From: Bacteroidales bacterium
GTDB taxonomy: Bacteria > Bacteroidota > Bacteroidia > Bacteroidales > Tenuifilaceae
Reading direction: 5' to 3'
DNA length: 64,000 nt
NCBI GenBank assembly: GCA_013376985.1
Contig: JACABB010000001.1
Span: 334,155-398,154 of the forward strand
Within the stretch, counting starts at the first letter, position 1. Each line of letters starts with the position of its first letter. A model generated the notes under the pieces. That model was not told the origin of the DNA. It did not search any database and worked only from the letters and a program-made list of their open reading frames with translations. The position numbers were made by a program, and so were the translations under genes. Positions 18,586-28,496 of the stretch are shown here, piece after piece.

Positions 18586-19740
18586 TTAGTTATTTTTAGG
18601 TAAAACAATTCTGAAGGAAGTACCCTTGTTAATTTCAGAATAGTTGATAAAAATCTTCCCGTTATGGTATTCTTCAATTATTCTTTTTGATAACGTTAAA
18701 CCAAGCCCCCACCCTCTAGATTTTGTAGTATAACCCGGCTCAAATATTTTTTTATATTTTGATTTAGGAATCCCTTTACCGTTATCACTAATGTCAACAT
18801 ATACAACCTGAATATGATCGTGGATACTAAAAATTATTTCCCCATCTCCATGTATTGCATCAACGGCATTTCTTACAATATTTTCTATTACCCATTCTAT
18901 TAAGATAGCGTTGATAGGAATAAATAAACTGTCTTTTTCGTCATAAAGGCGAGTAAACTTAATTCGATTTGACACCCGACTTTTAAGGTAATCTGTTGAT
19001 ACATTGATAATTTCTATGATATTTTTTTGTTCTAAAGAAGGAATAGATCCGATTTTCGAGAAACGATCCGCAATTTTTTCTAATCGGAAAATATCTTTTT
19101 CCAATTCGATAGCAATTGCCTGATTGTGTGTACCTTCTTTGAGTATATCTAAACAAGCAAGTAAAGAAGAAGTTGGCGTTCCGAGTTGATGTGCAGTTTC
19201 TTTTGCCAATCCAATCCAAATCCTGTTCTGTTCAGCTTTTCTTGCTTGGCTAAAAGCAAAATATGTAATAATTAAAAAAACAATTATAATAGAGATAAGA
19301 ATATATGGATAGTATGTCAATCGAACGAGAGTTGTACTATCCTTATAGTAGATATAATTTTTTTTCCCATCAAGCAGTGTCACAAGAATTGGTTCGTGTG
19401 AATTTCTCATTTTATTCAGAATAGTTTCTACGTTTTTATGGGAATCATTCTTAGGAAACGAGAAGTTCCTATAAGAGAGGATACTATCTTTTTCATCTGT
19501 TAGGATAACAGGAACTGTTGTGTTATTTTGGATAACCTCAAAAATAAAAGTTATATCTTTATTGGAGTTGTCGATGTTGGAAAGTTGTTTCATTCCCTCT
19601 GCCCATAATTCAATTTTTTTTCTTTCCTCAACAGATAACTCTTTTACTAAAGAATTAGTAAAAATAAGTGAAGAAAAGATTAACCCTGCAATTAGAATGA
19701 TTATAAGATTCCATCGAAGTTTATTGTGTTGAATTTCCAT
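18586..19740 (-). CDS. Membrane sensor histidine kinase
   Basis: 384 residues from the ATG at 19740. This start lies 17 bases after the upstream stop and puts TM1 near the N-terminus; an ATG at 19791 would overlap the upstream gene by 34 bases. Two membrane helices (about 10-29 and 143-163) flank a periplasmic sensor of about 110 residues. The kinase part has an H box AKETAHQLGTPTSSLLACLD, N box WVIENIVRNAVDAI, G1 VDISDNGKGIP, F box YKKIFEPGYTTK and G2 RGWGLGLTLSKRII. No response regulator is adjacent, so it is an orphan; the signal is unknown. Confidence 0.9.
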   Translation of the reverse strand: MEIQHNKLRWNLIIILIAGLIFSSLIFTNSLVKELSVEERKKIELWAEGMKQLSNIDNSNKDITFIFEVIQNNTTVPVILTDEKDSILSYRNFSFPKNDSHKNVETILNKMRNSHEPILVTLLDGKKNYIYYKDSTTLVRLTYYPYILISIIIVFLIITYFAFSQARKAEQNRIWIGLAKETAHQLGTPTSSLLACLDILKEGTHNQAIAIELEKDIFRLEKIADRFSKIGSIPSLEQKNIIEIINVSTDYLKSRVSNRIKFTRLYDEKDSLFIPINAILIEWVIENIVRNAVDAIHGDGEIIFSIHDHIQVVYVDISDNGKGIPKSKYKKIFEPGYTTKSRGWGLGLTLSKRIIEEYHNGKIFINYSEINKGTSFRIVLPKNN

Positions 19741-19757
19741 GTTTGATTTTGGTTGTG

Positions 19758-22196
19758 TTAAAGTTTTTTTGTTGAATCTATTTCGTCCCATTCAATTTTA
19801 AATGGATTTTTTGTCTTTTTATTATTAATTGAATCAACTTTATTTATTGAATCTAAGGATCGCCTTTCTTTTTTAGGTTGTTTAAAACCATCCTTAATGA
19901 TGCTTTTAAATGAAGATCCATCTTCTTTAAGATTATTTTTTAGCTCCACCAGTGAGTTTTTCTTATCTAAAGTAAACTTATAGTTATCGCTATTGCCCTT
20001 CAGTTTAAAAAATAAGTTTAAGCCATTATGATTATCATGCTCATAATCTGAATTATATTTATTTATTTTTAGAAACTTTTTGGTTAAAATTTCTTTTAGA
20101 TTAACCTTTACCCTATAGCTAAAATCGCCACTAAAATGATGCTCCCCTACAAGATCAAAATTTAATGCATTCGATGAGATACTCATAGATGGGATAGTAA
20201 CGATTTCGTTTTCGATATTGATTTTATTCACAAGTGTTTTAAAATTAATTGATTCCATCTCTTTAAGGTCAAGAAATTTTGATAATCTTTCGAATTGATT
20301 TAGATTCCGTAATTTCCCGTTTTCAACTATTAAGGTTGAAGATGCTTTAATGGATGATAAGTTTATTACACCTGACTTTTCGAATTTATAAGCAATATCT
20401 GCATTACCGGATAAACTTCCACTAATGTTTTTGCTCGTTATTACGTGTTGATTAAAATTGTTAAAGGTTGTAAATAGGCTAGTAATATCAATGTTTTCAA
20501 ACAAGAGAGAAATCTTCGAATATTGGTTAATAGATGATGAAAAATTTCCTGTTAGATTCCCAGAAAAGGCATTCACTGAAAATCTATCACAAGTGAATTT
20601 TTCGTTCGAATAATTCAAACACAATAACAAGTTGTTTAGTTCAGAGTCCCTGTAGATTATTTTTTTTATTTTAGCGTTTAATCTATAATTATTTGGATAT
20701 TTTGTAGATGTATTTTTTCCATTAGCAGAGAGAATCGAGTCTAGGTTTATTCGATCCACATCAATTGAAATCACAGGGAAAAGTTCTTTTTTGTGTATTA
20801 CAACATTTAAAAAATCAGGTATCTCTAAGTTTCCTTTAAATGAAGAGGTAAATAATTTTCCATTCCCGTTGAAGGTCAAGCCCTTTTCGTCAAAACGAAT
20901 TTCTCCTGTTAGGTTTTTAATAATATCAAATTTATTAATTGACAGATCTGATATGTTAACCGAAGAGTTAACTTTGATTATATCTAAACTATTAGGATTC
21001 AAGTTATAAATATCATTTATATTAATTAATAACTTTAAGTTACCTTTGATATAACCTTTAATTATAAGATCTTTGTTTATACAAAACTCTTTTGTTTTAT
21101 CTATTTTTGAATTAATTAGTATATGTGGTTTGGGAAAGTTTAGAATTCTTGCATTCCCGGAGAAACTTAATCCAGAGTAGTTGATAGAAAAATTGCTGAT
21201 CTCGGAGATGTTTTTTTCAAAATTGTTGAGAAAAGTTGATGTTCCGTAAAGATGGGGTAAGAAAATATTATCATCAAATGAAAACAATAAATTTTTAAGT
21301 ATATATCTTACAGTAAGTTTCTGTGAATTTAATTTGCTTAAATTTGTACTATAGTATGAATCAAACGAAAATTCTCCCTTTTTAACAAAAGGAAAAGCAT
21401 CACGTTGGATATTTCTTTTTAATTCGTCGAATGAAATGTTTTTGGATGATAAGGATACTTGAAGAGAGTCGTTTTTAAAAGAATAGTTAAAGGCAAAATC
21501 AAGTTTAATGGTTTTAAGATTTATTAAGCCGCTTTCTGAGAACAAAACATCATCCTTTTCATTTATTTTTGTGGAAACAAAAAAGGGAATTGAGTTTTTA
21601 AAGTAATAGTTATTGTACCTACCAGTTAAACTATCAACATTAAAATAAAGTTTTATAGTGAATGTGTTTGAGAAAATAGTACCAGATCCAAAAGCATTTC
21701 GAAGATGAAAAAAAAGGTTAACGTTTTTTGTGGAGGAATATTTGACTAAACAATTTTTAATTTTAATTCTTTCGGTTTTAATTATATATGAACTTAATGA
21801 TTCTTTAGAATCCTTCTTTGAGAAAAGTAAACTCATTTTTTCACTTTTTATGTTTATTATTCCATCAGAGAATTCAATTTCAGGAAATTCATAAATACTT
21901 CGAAATAGGTTAATTGTGTTAATTTTGAAGATTATTGTTTTAGAAGAAATAAGTGTATCTGAATGTTTATCAGGAGTATATAGTACACAAGCATCATTTA
22001 GTACAAAAGAACAATAAGGAAAATTCTTAAAAATAGAGAGATGAACTTTTGAAAAGTTTATACCGATGTCTGTTTTATCTGTAATTTGAGATTTAAATTT
22101 TTCAATTATACGATCCTCAAAAGCAAACAGAATAAATGCTATCGAAAGAGCAAGGCATAAAATTAGAATAAACAAGCTGATGAAAAACTTCTTCAT
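19758..22196 (-). CDS. AsmA-family envelope protein
   Basis: 812 residues: an N-terminal membrane anchor (about 5-27) followed by a long beta-rich repetitive chain and a C-terminal AsmA-like region (segments NGKLRNLNQFERLSKFLDLKEM and FDLVGEHHFSGDFSYRVKVNLKEI). AsmA/TamB-type proteins form long grooves thought to carry phospholipids between membranes; that role here is inferred from the family. The tail is rich in Ser and Lys. The histidine kinase gene follows 17 bases downstream, so the two may be cotranscribed. Confidence 0.8.
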   Translation of the reverse strand: MKKFFISLFILILCLALSIAFILFAFEDRIIEKFKSQITDKTDIGINFSKVHLSIFKNFPYCSFVLNDACVLYTPDKHSDTLISSKTIIFKINTINLFRSIYEFPEIEFSDGIINIKSEKMSLLFSKKDSKESLSSYIIKTERIKIKNCLVKYSSTKNVNLFFHLRNAFGSGTIFSNTFTIKLYFNVDSLTGRYNNYYFKNSIPFFVSTKINEKDDVLFSESGLINLKTIKLDFAFNYSFKNDSLQVSLSSKNISFDELKRNIQRDAFPFVKKGEFSFDSYYSTNLSKLNSQKLTVRYILKNLLFSFDDNIFLPHLYGTSTFLNNFEKNISEISNFSINYSGLSFSGNARILNFPKPHILINSKIDKTKEFCINKDLIIKGYIKGNLKLLININDIYNLNPNSLDIIKVNSSVNISDLSINKFDIIKNLTGEIRFDEKGLTFNGNGKLFTSSFKGNLEIPDFLNVVIHKKELFPVISIDVDRINLDSILSANGKNTSTKYPNNYRLNAKIKKIIYRDSELNNLLLCLNYSNEKFTCDRFSVNAFSGNLTGNFSSSINQYSKISLLFENIDITSLFTTFNNFNQHVITSKNISGSLSGNADIAYKFEKSGVINLSSIKASSTLIVENGKLRNLNQFERLSKFLDLKEMESINFKTLVNKINIENEIVTIPSMSISSNALNFDLVGEHHFSGDFSYRVKVNLKEILTKKFLKINKYNSDYEHDNHNGLNLFFKLKGNSDNYKFTLDKKNSLVELKNNLKEDGSSFKSIIKDGFKQPKKERRSLDSINKVDSINNKKTKNPFKIEWDEIDSTKKL

Positions 22197-22275
22197 ATCT
22201 GTTTTTTTAGTTTTATTTCTCCGAATTTTTTTATTGGGGAACTATTTATAAATTTTAATGTTGTAGAATTCCACA

Positions 22276-24456
22276 ATGTGTAAAACAGCAAAAATACTAA
22301 CCATTTTATTGATTCTCCTTTGTTTTATTTTAAAAATAAACATTGGACAAAATATTGACTCTTTGTTTTTAAAGATTCAGAATGTTCCGGATACAACATC
22401 TAAGATAGAATTGTATATTAAAATGGCAAGTTATTCCTATCAAAAGGAGAAAAATAGTAAGGAGGCGGAAAAATTTTTATTCGAAGCAAAAAAATTAGCA
22501 GACAATTATGGTAAGCCATTATTAATAATAAAAGTAAGCAATGAAATCGGAGTTCTTTATCGCAATTTATCCAGATATTCTGATGCTCTTCTAATGCATA
22601 AAGAAGCGTATCGTTTAGCGGAAATGGTAGACAATAAAAACCAGATTACCCTAACGTTAAACAATATTGGAGTTGTTTACCGAAGATTGGATGATAATTC
22701 GCGGGCGGCAGAATACCATCTTAAAGCGCTCAAAATAGCAGAAGAAATCAGAGATACTTTTAGTATTTCTGTTTCAGAAAATAGCCTTGGTAATATATAT
22801 TCGTATAGTAGTAAGTTTAATGAGGCTCTTTTGCATTTTAGTAATGCACTAAGATTATCTATGTTACAAAAAAATCTTCTGGGGCAAACAATGAATTTAA
22901 ACAATATAGGCGAGGTTTATGAATTTTCTGGAAATTACGAAAAGGCAAAGGAATATTATTTTAAATCTCTTGGGATTAATAAACAACTTAATAATGAAAA
23001 AGGAATAGCCATATGTTTAAATGGCATTGGTAAGGTTTTGCTTTATACCGATTTTCCCAAAACAGCATATAAATACTTCTCCGAAGCAGCGACCATCAAT
23101 AAAAAAATTGGGGATAAAAAATTTATTGCAGAAAGTTATATAAACCTGGGACGGTCACTTGTAATGCTTAAGCGGTTTGATGAGGCGAAACAATGTATTG
23201 AGCAGGGAATGAGAATTGCTCACGAAATAAAAAGTAAAACACATCTACAACTTGCTTATGAGACATTTAGCACAATTTATTCGGAAAAGAATAACTTTAA
23301 ATTATCGTTGCAAAACTATAAAACATCAACTTTATATAAGGATAGTATTCTTAACGAAAAAAACGCCAACCACATAGCAACGATTCAAGCTATTTTTGAA
23401 ACAGAAAAAATTGAAAAGGAAAACCAAATCTTAAAACAGAAGCAAGAGATTAATGACAAAGAATATAAAAGGCAAAAATATTTTAACTACTCATTAATTT
23501 TAGGCCTATTTCTAAGTATGATTTTAATTGTAGTTGTTTACCTTGCCTTAATCTCAAAAAGAAGAGCAAATAAATTATTATCGGAACAGAAAGACGAGAT
23601 TGAATTTCAAAAGGAGAAAATCGAGCAACAAAGAAAAAACATTGAATTAAAGAATAGAAATTTAGAAGAGGCATACCTAATAATCGAAAACTATATTGGG
23701 AAAATTACGGATAGTATTAAATATGCAGAACAAATACAAAAGTCTATTTTGCCCGATATAGATGTTTTAAAATGTATCTTCAAAGAAACATTTATATTTT
23801 ACAAACCCAAAGATATTGTAAGCGGCGATTTTTATTGGTATACAGAAAGAGAGGATAAGATTTTTATTGCGCTAGCTGATTGTACTGGACATGGAGTACC
23901 GGGGGCTTTTATGAGTATAATCGGTATGGATTTGCTTAACCAGGCAGTAAAGCAGCAGGGATGCGAAGAAACAGATAAAATTTTATCCTTTTTGAATAAT
24001 GAGTTGCGAGAAAAACTTAGGAAAGGAAAAGAGGAGCTTATTCTTAAGGACAGTATGGATATAGCATTATGTATTATTAATAAAAAAACAAGGGAGTTAA
24101 CATATTCAGGTGCGTTAATTCCATTGTTTATTGTTAATGATGGGGTGGTATTGGAGATAAAGCCCGATTACGCATCTCTCGGAACATCTAATCGGTTATT
24201 TAATAAAGAATTCAGAGTTCATAAATTTACTCTTAAGCCCAATAGTTGGTTATATTTATCAACGGATGGCTATATAGATCAGTTTGGGGGCGAAAATCAT
24301 AAAAAATTTATGAGAACTCGTTTTCTCGAAACGCTAGTTAAAATGAACTATTTAAATGCAGACGCACAACTCGATGAAACCGAAAAACAGTTTGAGCAAT
24401 GGAGGGGTAGAAATGAACAAATAGATGATGTTTTAGTTTGGGGTATAAATATTTAA
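22276..24456 (+). CDS. TPR-repeat SpoIIE-type (PP2C) serine phosphatase
   Basis: 726 residues. A signal peptide or anchor (about 1-26) precedes about eight TPR units (about 40-370; e.g. LTLNNIGVVYRRLDDNSRAA, MNLNNIGEVYEFSGNYEKAK), then a membrane helix (about 402-425), a coiled coil (about 430-480) and a SpoIIE/PP2C phosphatase (about 495-726). Phosphatase metal motifs are VSGDFYW, LADCTGHGVPGAFMS and LYLSTDGYIDQFGG. The layout puts a periplasmic TPR sensor over a cytosolic phosphatase. It could regulate a partner-switching sigma pathway that includes an RsbW-like protein such as that at 9.8 kb; this is inference. Confidence 0.9.
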   Translation: MCKTAKILTILLILLCFILKINIGQNIDSLFLKIQNVPDTTSKIELYIKMASYSYQKEKNSKEAEKFLFEAKKLADNYGKPLLIIKVSNEIGVLYRNLSRYSDALLMHKEAYRLAEMVDNKNQITLTLNNIGVVYRRLDDNSRAAEYHLKALKIAEEIRDTFSISVSENSLGNIYSYSSKFNEALLHFSNALRLSMLQKNLLGQTMNLNNIGEVYEFSGNYEKAKEYYFKSLGINKQLNNEKGIAICLNGIGKVLLYTDFPKTAYKYFSEAATINKKIGDKKFIAESYINLGRSLVMLKRFDEAKQCIEQGMRIAHEIKSKTHLQLAYETFSTIYSEKNNFKLSLQNYKTSTLYKDSILNEKNANHIATIQAIFETEKIEKENQILKQKQEINDKEYKRQKYFNYSLILGLFLSMILIVVVYLALISKRRANKLLSEQKDEIEFQKEKIEQQRKNIELKNRNLEEAYLIIENYIGKITDSIKYAEQIQKSILPDIDVLKCIFKETFIFYKPKDIVSGDFYWYTEREDKIFIALADCTGHGVPGAFMSIIGMDLLNQAVKQQGCEETDKILSFLNNELREKLRKGKEELILKDSMDIALCIINKKTRELTYSGALIPLFIVNDGVVLEIKPDYASLGTSNRLFNKEFRVHKFTLKPNSWLYLSTDGYIDQFGGENHKKFMRTRFLETLVKMNYLNADAQLDETEKQFEQWRGRNEQIDDVLVWGINI

Positions 24457-24476
24457 TATCCCGCACATGTTTTAAA

Positions 24477-25127
24477 ATGGAAAAATTAGAAGAAATAAAA
24501 AGATTCAGGTACAGTCTTGTTTTACCATTAGTGTTTGTTTTACTATTATGGCTGATAAAAATAGTTGATTTTAGTGAACGTCTGGATTTATATTTATTTG
24601 GAGTTTTCCCAAGAAATATTAAGGGTTTATTCGGTATAATATTTTCGCCCTTGTTGCACTCGGATTTCAATCACCTCATATCAAACAGTATTCCATTATT
24701 ATTTTTAGGAACTGGTATAATTTATTTTTATAGGGATTTGGCTTATAAAGTTATTGGCATTATTTGGCTTGTAAGTGGTATCTGTGTTTGGATTATTGCG
24801 AGAGACAGTTATCATATTGGAGCAAGTGGATTGATATACGGAATTGCATCATTTCTTTTTCTCAGTGGCGTTATAAGAAAAGATTATCGTTTAGCTTCAA
24901 TCTCTCTGCTTGTAGTTTTTTTATATGGTGGGTTAGTTTGGGGTATTTTCCCTTTTTTCCCACAGATATCTTGGGAATACCATTTTTTCGGTTGCCTTAG
25001 CGGTTTTTTTGCGGCGGTTATTTATCGAAAAAAAGGACCCAAACCGATTGAATGGTCTTGGGAAAAGGAAGAGGAAGTCAATGATGACGATAATTCCGAG
25101 GATTTAACAATGAAATTGTCCGAATAA
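24477..25127 (+). CDS. Rhomboid-family intramembrane serine protease
   Basis: 216 residues from ATG 24477, chosen because the in-frame ATG at 24438 lies inside the previous gene. Six hydrophobic helices. Rhomboid landmarks: FSPLLHSDFNHLISNSIPLL (HxxxxHxxxN-like region), the catalytic serine in HIGASGLIYGIASF, and the catalytic histidine in WEYHFFGCLSGFFAAVIY. The C-terminal tail is acidic (EEEVNDDDNSED). Substrate unknown. Confidence 0.9.
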   Translation: MEKLEEIKRFRYSLVLPLVFVLLLWLIKIVDFSERLDLYLFGVFPRNIKGLFGIIFSPLLHSDFNHLISNSIPLLFLGTGIIYFYRDLAYKVIGIIWLVSGICVWIIARDSYHIGASGLIYGIASFLFLSGVIRKDYRLASISLLVVFLYGGLVWGIFPFFPQISWEYHFFGCLSGFFAAVIYRKKGPKPIEWSWEKEEEVNDDDNSEDLTMKLSE

Positions 25128-25148
25128 AAAATCCTTTTTCTATATTTG
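25116..25148 (+). promoter_or_regulatory. Candidate promoter for bactofilin and ATP synthase genes
   Basis: TTG at 25116-25118, a 22-base spacer, and TATATTTG at 25141-25148, a perfect Bacteroidota -7 box. The predicted start is about 35 bases before the bactofilin ATG. As no clear promoter or terminator is seen before atpB, it may also feed the ATP synthase genes. Confidence 0.5.
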
Positions 25149-25190
25149 CTGCCTACAACTAATTAATATTAACAACCTAATTTGATAAAA

Positions 25191-25559
25191 ATGGCAAAGT
25201 ATAATGAAAATGAAATGACATCCAATAATATTAACCTAATTGGACAAGGAACAGAAATTACAGGAGACGTTATATGTAGCGGTGATTTGAGGATTGATGG
25301 AATACTGAGTGGTAATATTACATCAAAGGGTAAAGTTGTGGTGGGTGAAACTGGAAAAATAAAAGGAGAAATAAATTGTAAAAACTCGGATATTTCTGGA
25401 ATCATTGAAGGAAAAATTACTGTTGTTGAACTTTTATCCCTGAAAGCAACTGCAAGAATTATGGGTGATATTATTACGAGTAAATTGGCCATTGAACCAG
25501 GATCAAAATTTACGGGTTACTGTAATATGACAAATGAAAGTGAGAGGTTGACCGAATAG
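25191..25559 (+). CDS. Bactofilin (polymer-forming cytoskeletal protein)
   Basis: 122 residues from ATG 25191; an in-frame TTG at 25182 would add three. The centre is a right-handed beta-helix of short repeats (GTEITGDVICSGDLRIDGIL, GNITSKGKVVVGETGKIKGEI and so on), the hallmark of DUF583/bactofilins, flanked by short disordered tails. Bactofilins polymerise without nucleotide and organise cell-shape or envelope machinery. Bactofilin upstream of atpB is a recurring order in Bacteroidota. Confidence 0.92.
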   Translation: MAKYNENEMTSNNINLIGQGTEITGDVICSGDLRIDGILSGNITSKGKVVVGETGKIKGEINCKNSDISGIIEGKITVVELLSLKATARIMGDIITSKLAIEPGSKFTGYCNMTNESERLTE

Positions 25560-25589
25560 TTTTTAACGAACAGAAGATATTGCGAGGGA

Positions 25590-25997
25590 ATGCCATTGAA
25601 ACAATTTATTTTGAGAACATTAATGGTGGTATTGATTACTGCTGTTTTGTGTGTTTATATATTTAAGATTTTTTTCCCGGAGAAATTCATTATTATATAC
25701 TTCTTTTTACCATTTTTTTTTGGAATCATTAACATCATTATATTCAAATCGCTTTTTAGGGCGCAAGATTTAAGCCTTTTAAAATTTTCGAATAGATATT
25801 TACTATTTACAACAATAAAGTTGCTGGGTAGTATTGTATTTATCTTGAGTTTTCTTTTCTTCAATAAAGATCAAGCAGTCCCCTTTCTTTCGTCTTTTTT
25901 AGCGGTTTACTTAATCTTTTTGGCTCAAGAAATAATTGAGATTCTCAATTATTTTAAGAAAAATGAGAAAAGCGAAACCACTCAAGCAAAAACATAA
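25590..25997 (+). CDS. Small four-helix membrane protein upstream of atpB
   Basis: 135 residues with about four hydrophobic helices (near 8-28, 32-52, 70-90 and 94-115) and a charged C-terminal tail. It takes the place where AtpI/AtpZ-like assembly factors sit in ATP synthase operons, but I see no AtpI signature, so the role is positional inference. It has a reasonable ribosome-binding site (GCGAGGGA) and ends seven bases before the atpB start. Confidence 0.65.
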   Translation: MPLKQFILRTLMVVLITAVLCVYIFKIFFPEKFIIIYFFLPFFFGIINIIIFKSLFRAQDLSLLKFSNRYLLFTTIKLLGSIVFILSFLFFNKDQAVPFLSSFLAVYLIFLAQEIIEILNYFKKNEKSETTQAKT

Positions 25998-26004
25998 TAA
26001 CTTT

Positions 26005-27132
26005 ATGCAAAATTTTTTCAATGTGAAAAGGAGTATTTATATAGGCCTTTTTTTATTTACAATTATTAGTTTTGGTGATTGTAATAATGTTTTTGCATCA
26101 AAAGAGGTAGAAGAACAAACAGGCAACAACGAAGAAGGCGGTAAAAAGAAATTCAATACAGTTGATTTCATTTTTGAACACATTGGTGATTCTTATGAGT
26201 GGCATATTGTTACTATCGGGGAGTACCATGTTTCAATTCCTTTACCCGTAATATTATATAGCAAGCAACGAGGTTTAAATATCTTTTTTTCCAATAAATT
26301 TCAACATGGGAAAGAGATTTATAATGGTTTCAAATGGGAAGAAGAGGGAAAATATAAAGGAAAAATTGTAGAATTGGATTCAAAAGGTGAAATACTTGAA
26401 GAAAACCCCTTACCGTTAAATTTTTCAATTACAAAATTGGTTTTTTCTATTTTTTTAGCATCAGGATTACTTTGTTGGGTTTTCATTAGCATTGCAAAAA
26501 AATATAAAAATGGAGCAGATAAAGCACCCACAGGCATTCAAAATCTTTTTGAGCCGGTAATTCTTTTTATTAAAGACGATATTGCTATTCCATCAATTGG
26601 AGAAAAACAATACCAGCGGTTTATGCCTTTTTTGCTTTCTGTTTTCTTTTTTATTTGGTTCAACAATATGTTGGGACTGATTCCCATATTTCCAGGAGGG
26701 GCTAACGTAACAGGTAATATTGCTGTTACAATGGTTCTTGCTCTTTTTACATTTGTAATTACAACTTTTAATGGTAATAAGCATTACTGGAAAGAGATAG
26801 TAAATGCACCAGGAGTTCCTTGGTTTTTAAAGTTCCCTATACCCATTATGCCTGTTGTTGAATTTACTGGACTTTTTACTAAGCCGATTGTGCTTATGAT
26901 ACGGCTTTTTGCAAATATTCTTGCAGGTCACATGGTTGCAATTGTATTCTTTAGTTTAATATTTATTTTTGGAGCTCTTAATATTTGGGCTGGTTATGGT
27001 ATTTCTATTATTAGCGTTTCATTTGCGTTTTTTATGACATTGCTTGAACTTCTTGTTGCATTAATTCAAGCATACGTTTTTACATTATTATCTGCCATTT
27101 ATTTTGGAATGGCAACACAAGAACATCATTAA
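26005..27132 (+). CDS. atpB: F0 ATP synthase subunit a
   Basis: Proton-channel subunit. 375 residues from ATG 26005; a longer frame from 25936 would overlap the previous gene by 62 bases. The N-terminal extension (about 1-160) includes a signal-like helix and a periplasmic segment, a Bacteroidota feature. The essential arginine lies in the conserved helix IVLMIRLFANILAGHMVA, and the last helix ALIQAYVFTLLSAIYFG is typical. First of the atpBEFHAG run; atpD and atpC are about 20 kb away. Confidence 0.95.
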   Translation: MQNFFNVKRSIYIGLFLFTIISFGDCNNVFASKEVEEQTGNNEEGGKKKFNTVDFIFEHIGDSYEWHIVTIGEYHVSIPLPVILYSKQRGLNIFFSNKFQHGKEIYNGFKWEEEGKYKGKIVELDSKGEILEENPLPLNFSITKLVFSIFLASGLLCWVFISIAKKYKNGADKAPTGIQNLFEPVILFIKDDIAIPSIGEKQYQRFMPFLLSVFFFIWFNNMLGLIPIFPGGANVTGNIAVTMVLALFTFVITTFNGNKHYWKEIVNAPGVPWFLKFPIPIMPVVEFTGLFTKPIVLMIRLFANILAGHMVAIVFFSLIFIFGALNIWAGYGISIISVSFAFFMTLLELLVALIQAYVFTLLSAIYFGMATQEHH

Positions 27133-27156
27133 TTATTTAACATAAAAACTAGTTAT

Positions 27157-27414
27157 ATGACTACTTTATTTATTATTCTTCAAGTTGCTGCAAATGCCTC
27201 GATAGCAAAACTAGGTGCAGCATTAGGTGCTGGTATTGCTGCATTGGCTGCAGGTATTGGAATTGGTAATATTGGTTCATCTGCGCTAAAATCAATTGCA
27301 CGTCAACCAGAAGCAGTAGGCGATATTCGTTCCAATATGATTGTTTCTGCGGCTCTTATTGAAGGAGTTGCTTTTTTTGCAATCATTATTTGTGCGCTAG
27401 TCCTATTCTTATAA
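27157..27414 (+). CDS. atpE: F0 ATP synthase subunit c
   Basis: 85-residue two-helix ring subunit. The polar loop is ARQPEA (RQP at 49-51) and the ion-binding carboxylate is E69 in ALIEGVAFFAI. The residues after the glutamate are Gly-Val rather than Ser/Thr, and helix 1 has GIGIGNIG rather than the GxGxGQG of sodium rings, so by motif this is a proton-type ring. The first helix is rich in Gly/Ala as expected. Confidence 0.95.
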   Translation: MTTLFIILQVAANASIAKLGAALGAGIAALAAGIGIGNIGSSALKSIARQPEAVGDIRSNMIVSAALIEGVAFFAIIICALVLFL

Positions 27415-27426
27415 AAAATTATTCCT

Positions 27427-27924
27427 ATGGGACTGATTACTCCTGATTATGGGCTATTGGTCTGGATGTTAATTTCATTCGGATTGGTTCTTTTCGTGCT
27501 TAAGAAGTTTGCATGGAAACCTATCATGGAAGGGTTGAAAAGTAGAGAAGAGACTATTTCGAAATCCTTAAGACAGGCCGAAGAGGCAAGAAACGAAATA
27601 AAAAAACTTCAGGAATATAACGAAGAACTTGCTGAAAAGGCAAGAGCGGAACGGGAGTTAGCTTTGAAAGAAGCAAAATCCCTTAGGGATAAAATTGTTG
27701 AGGAGGCAAAAGCACAAGCTCAGGCTGAAGCTCAGAAAATTATAGAAAAATCAAAAATTCTGATTATTCAGGAACGAGAAAATGCACAGAAGGAGCTTGC
27801 TCAAATGGTATCTAAACTTGCTCTTGAGATAACTGAAAAGATCCTTCGAAAAGAATTTTTGGATAAAGATAAGCAGATAGGTTATTTTAAAGATTTGCTT
27901 AGCGAGATATCCAGCAAAAACTAG
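27427..27924 (+). CDS. atpF: F0 ATP synthase subunit b
   Basis: 165-residue peripheral stalk subunit: one N-terminal membrane helix (about 8-27, LLVWMLISFGLVLFVLKKF), the conserved WKPIMEGLKSRE turn, then a long charged coiled coil (about 35-150) and a delta-binding C-terminus. It sits 12 bases after atpE. Confidence 0.94.
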   Translation: MGLITPDYGLLVWMLISFGLVLFVLKKFAWKPIMEGLKSREETISKSLRQAEEARNEIKKLQEYNEELAEKARAERELALKEAKSLRDKIVEEAKAQAQAEAQKIIEKSKILIIQERENAQKELAQMVSKLALEITEKILRKEFLDKDKQIGYFKDLLSEISSKN

Positions 27925-27932
27925 AAACAAAA

Positions 27933-28484
27933 ATGAACGCAGGGCGGATTTCAGTTAGATATGCAAAAGCATTATATGATTTGGCTAATGCGGAGAACAC
28001 GGCAAAGGCTGTTTATGAACACTCCTATGCTGTATCTCAAATTATTGAATCTTCATCGGAGCTTCACTCAATTCTCCACAACCCCGTTATTTTACCTAGT
28101 GAGAAAGAAAGAATAATTAATCGCATTTTAACCAATAACGTACATCCTCTTCTTCTATCTTTTGTAATCCTAATGGTTAAAAAAAGAAGAGAATCATATA
28201 TTGTAAATGCATTACTTGTATTCCGAAAAATATATAGGGAAAAATCTGGATTAGTGCGAGTTATAATTGAAACACCCTCGGATTTGGAAACAGAAACACA
28301 AAAAAATATTTTAGCATTTGTAAAAAACAAATTTAATAAAACACCCGAACTTGAAATTAGACAAAAACCTAGTTTAATCGGAGGTTTTATTGTTGAAGTT
28401 GAAGGATTACTAATTGATTTAAGCATTTCAGGACAACTTGCGAAAGTAGAAAAAGCACTAGTCCAAAATCAAAAAGTACTTTAA
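27933..28484 (+). CDS. atpH: F1 ATP synthase subunit delta
   Basis: 183 residues linking the peripheral stalk to F1. Opens with RISVRYAKALYDLA, the usual delta N-terminus, followed by the helical domain (LHNPVILPSEKERIIN), and ends with the beta-rich C-terminal domain (PSLIGGFIVEVEGLLIDLSISGQLAKV). Gaps to atpF and atpA are 8 and 12 bases. Confidence 0.94.
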   Translation: MNAGRISVRYAKALYDLANAENTAKAVYEHSYAVSQIIESSSELHSILHNPVILPSEKERIINRILTNNVHPLLLSFVILMVKKRRESYIVNALLVFRKIYREKSGLVRVIIETPSDLETETQKNILAFVKNKFNKTPELEIRQKPSLIGGFIVEVEGLLIDLSISGQLAKVEKALVQNQKVL

Positions 28485-28496
28485 AATATTGAGATT

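Noticed and set aside
27157-27414. Sodium-type c ring
   Set aside because: No Gln in the helix-1 GxGxG segment and no Ser/Thr after E69.
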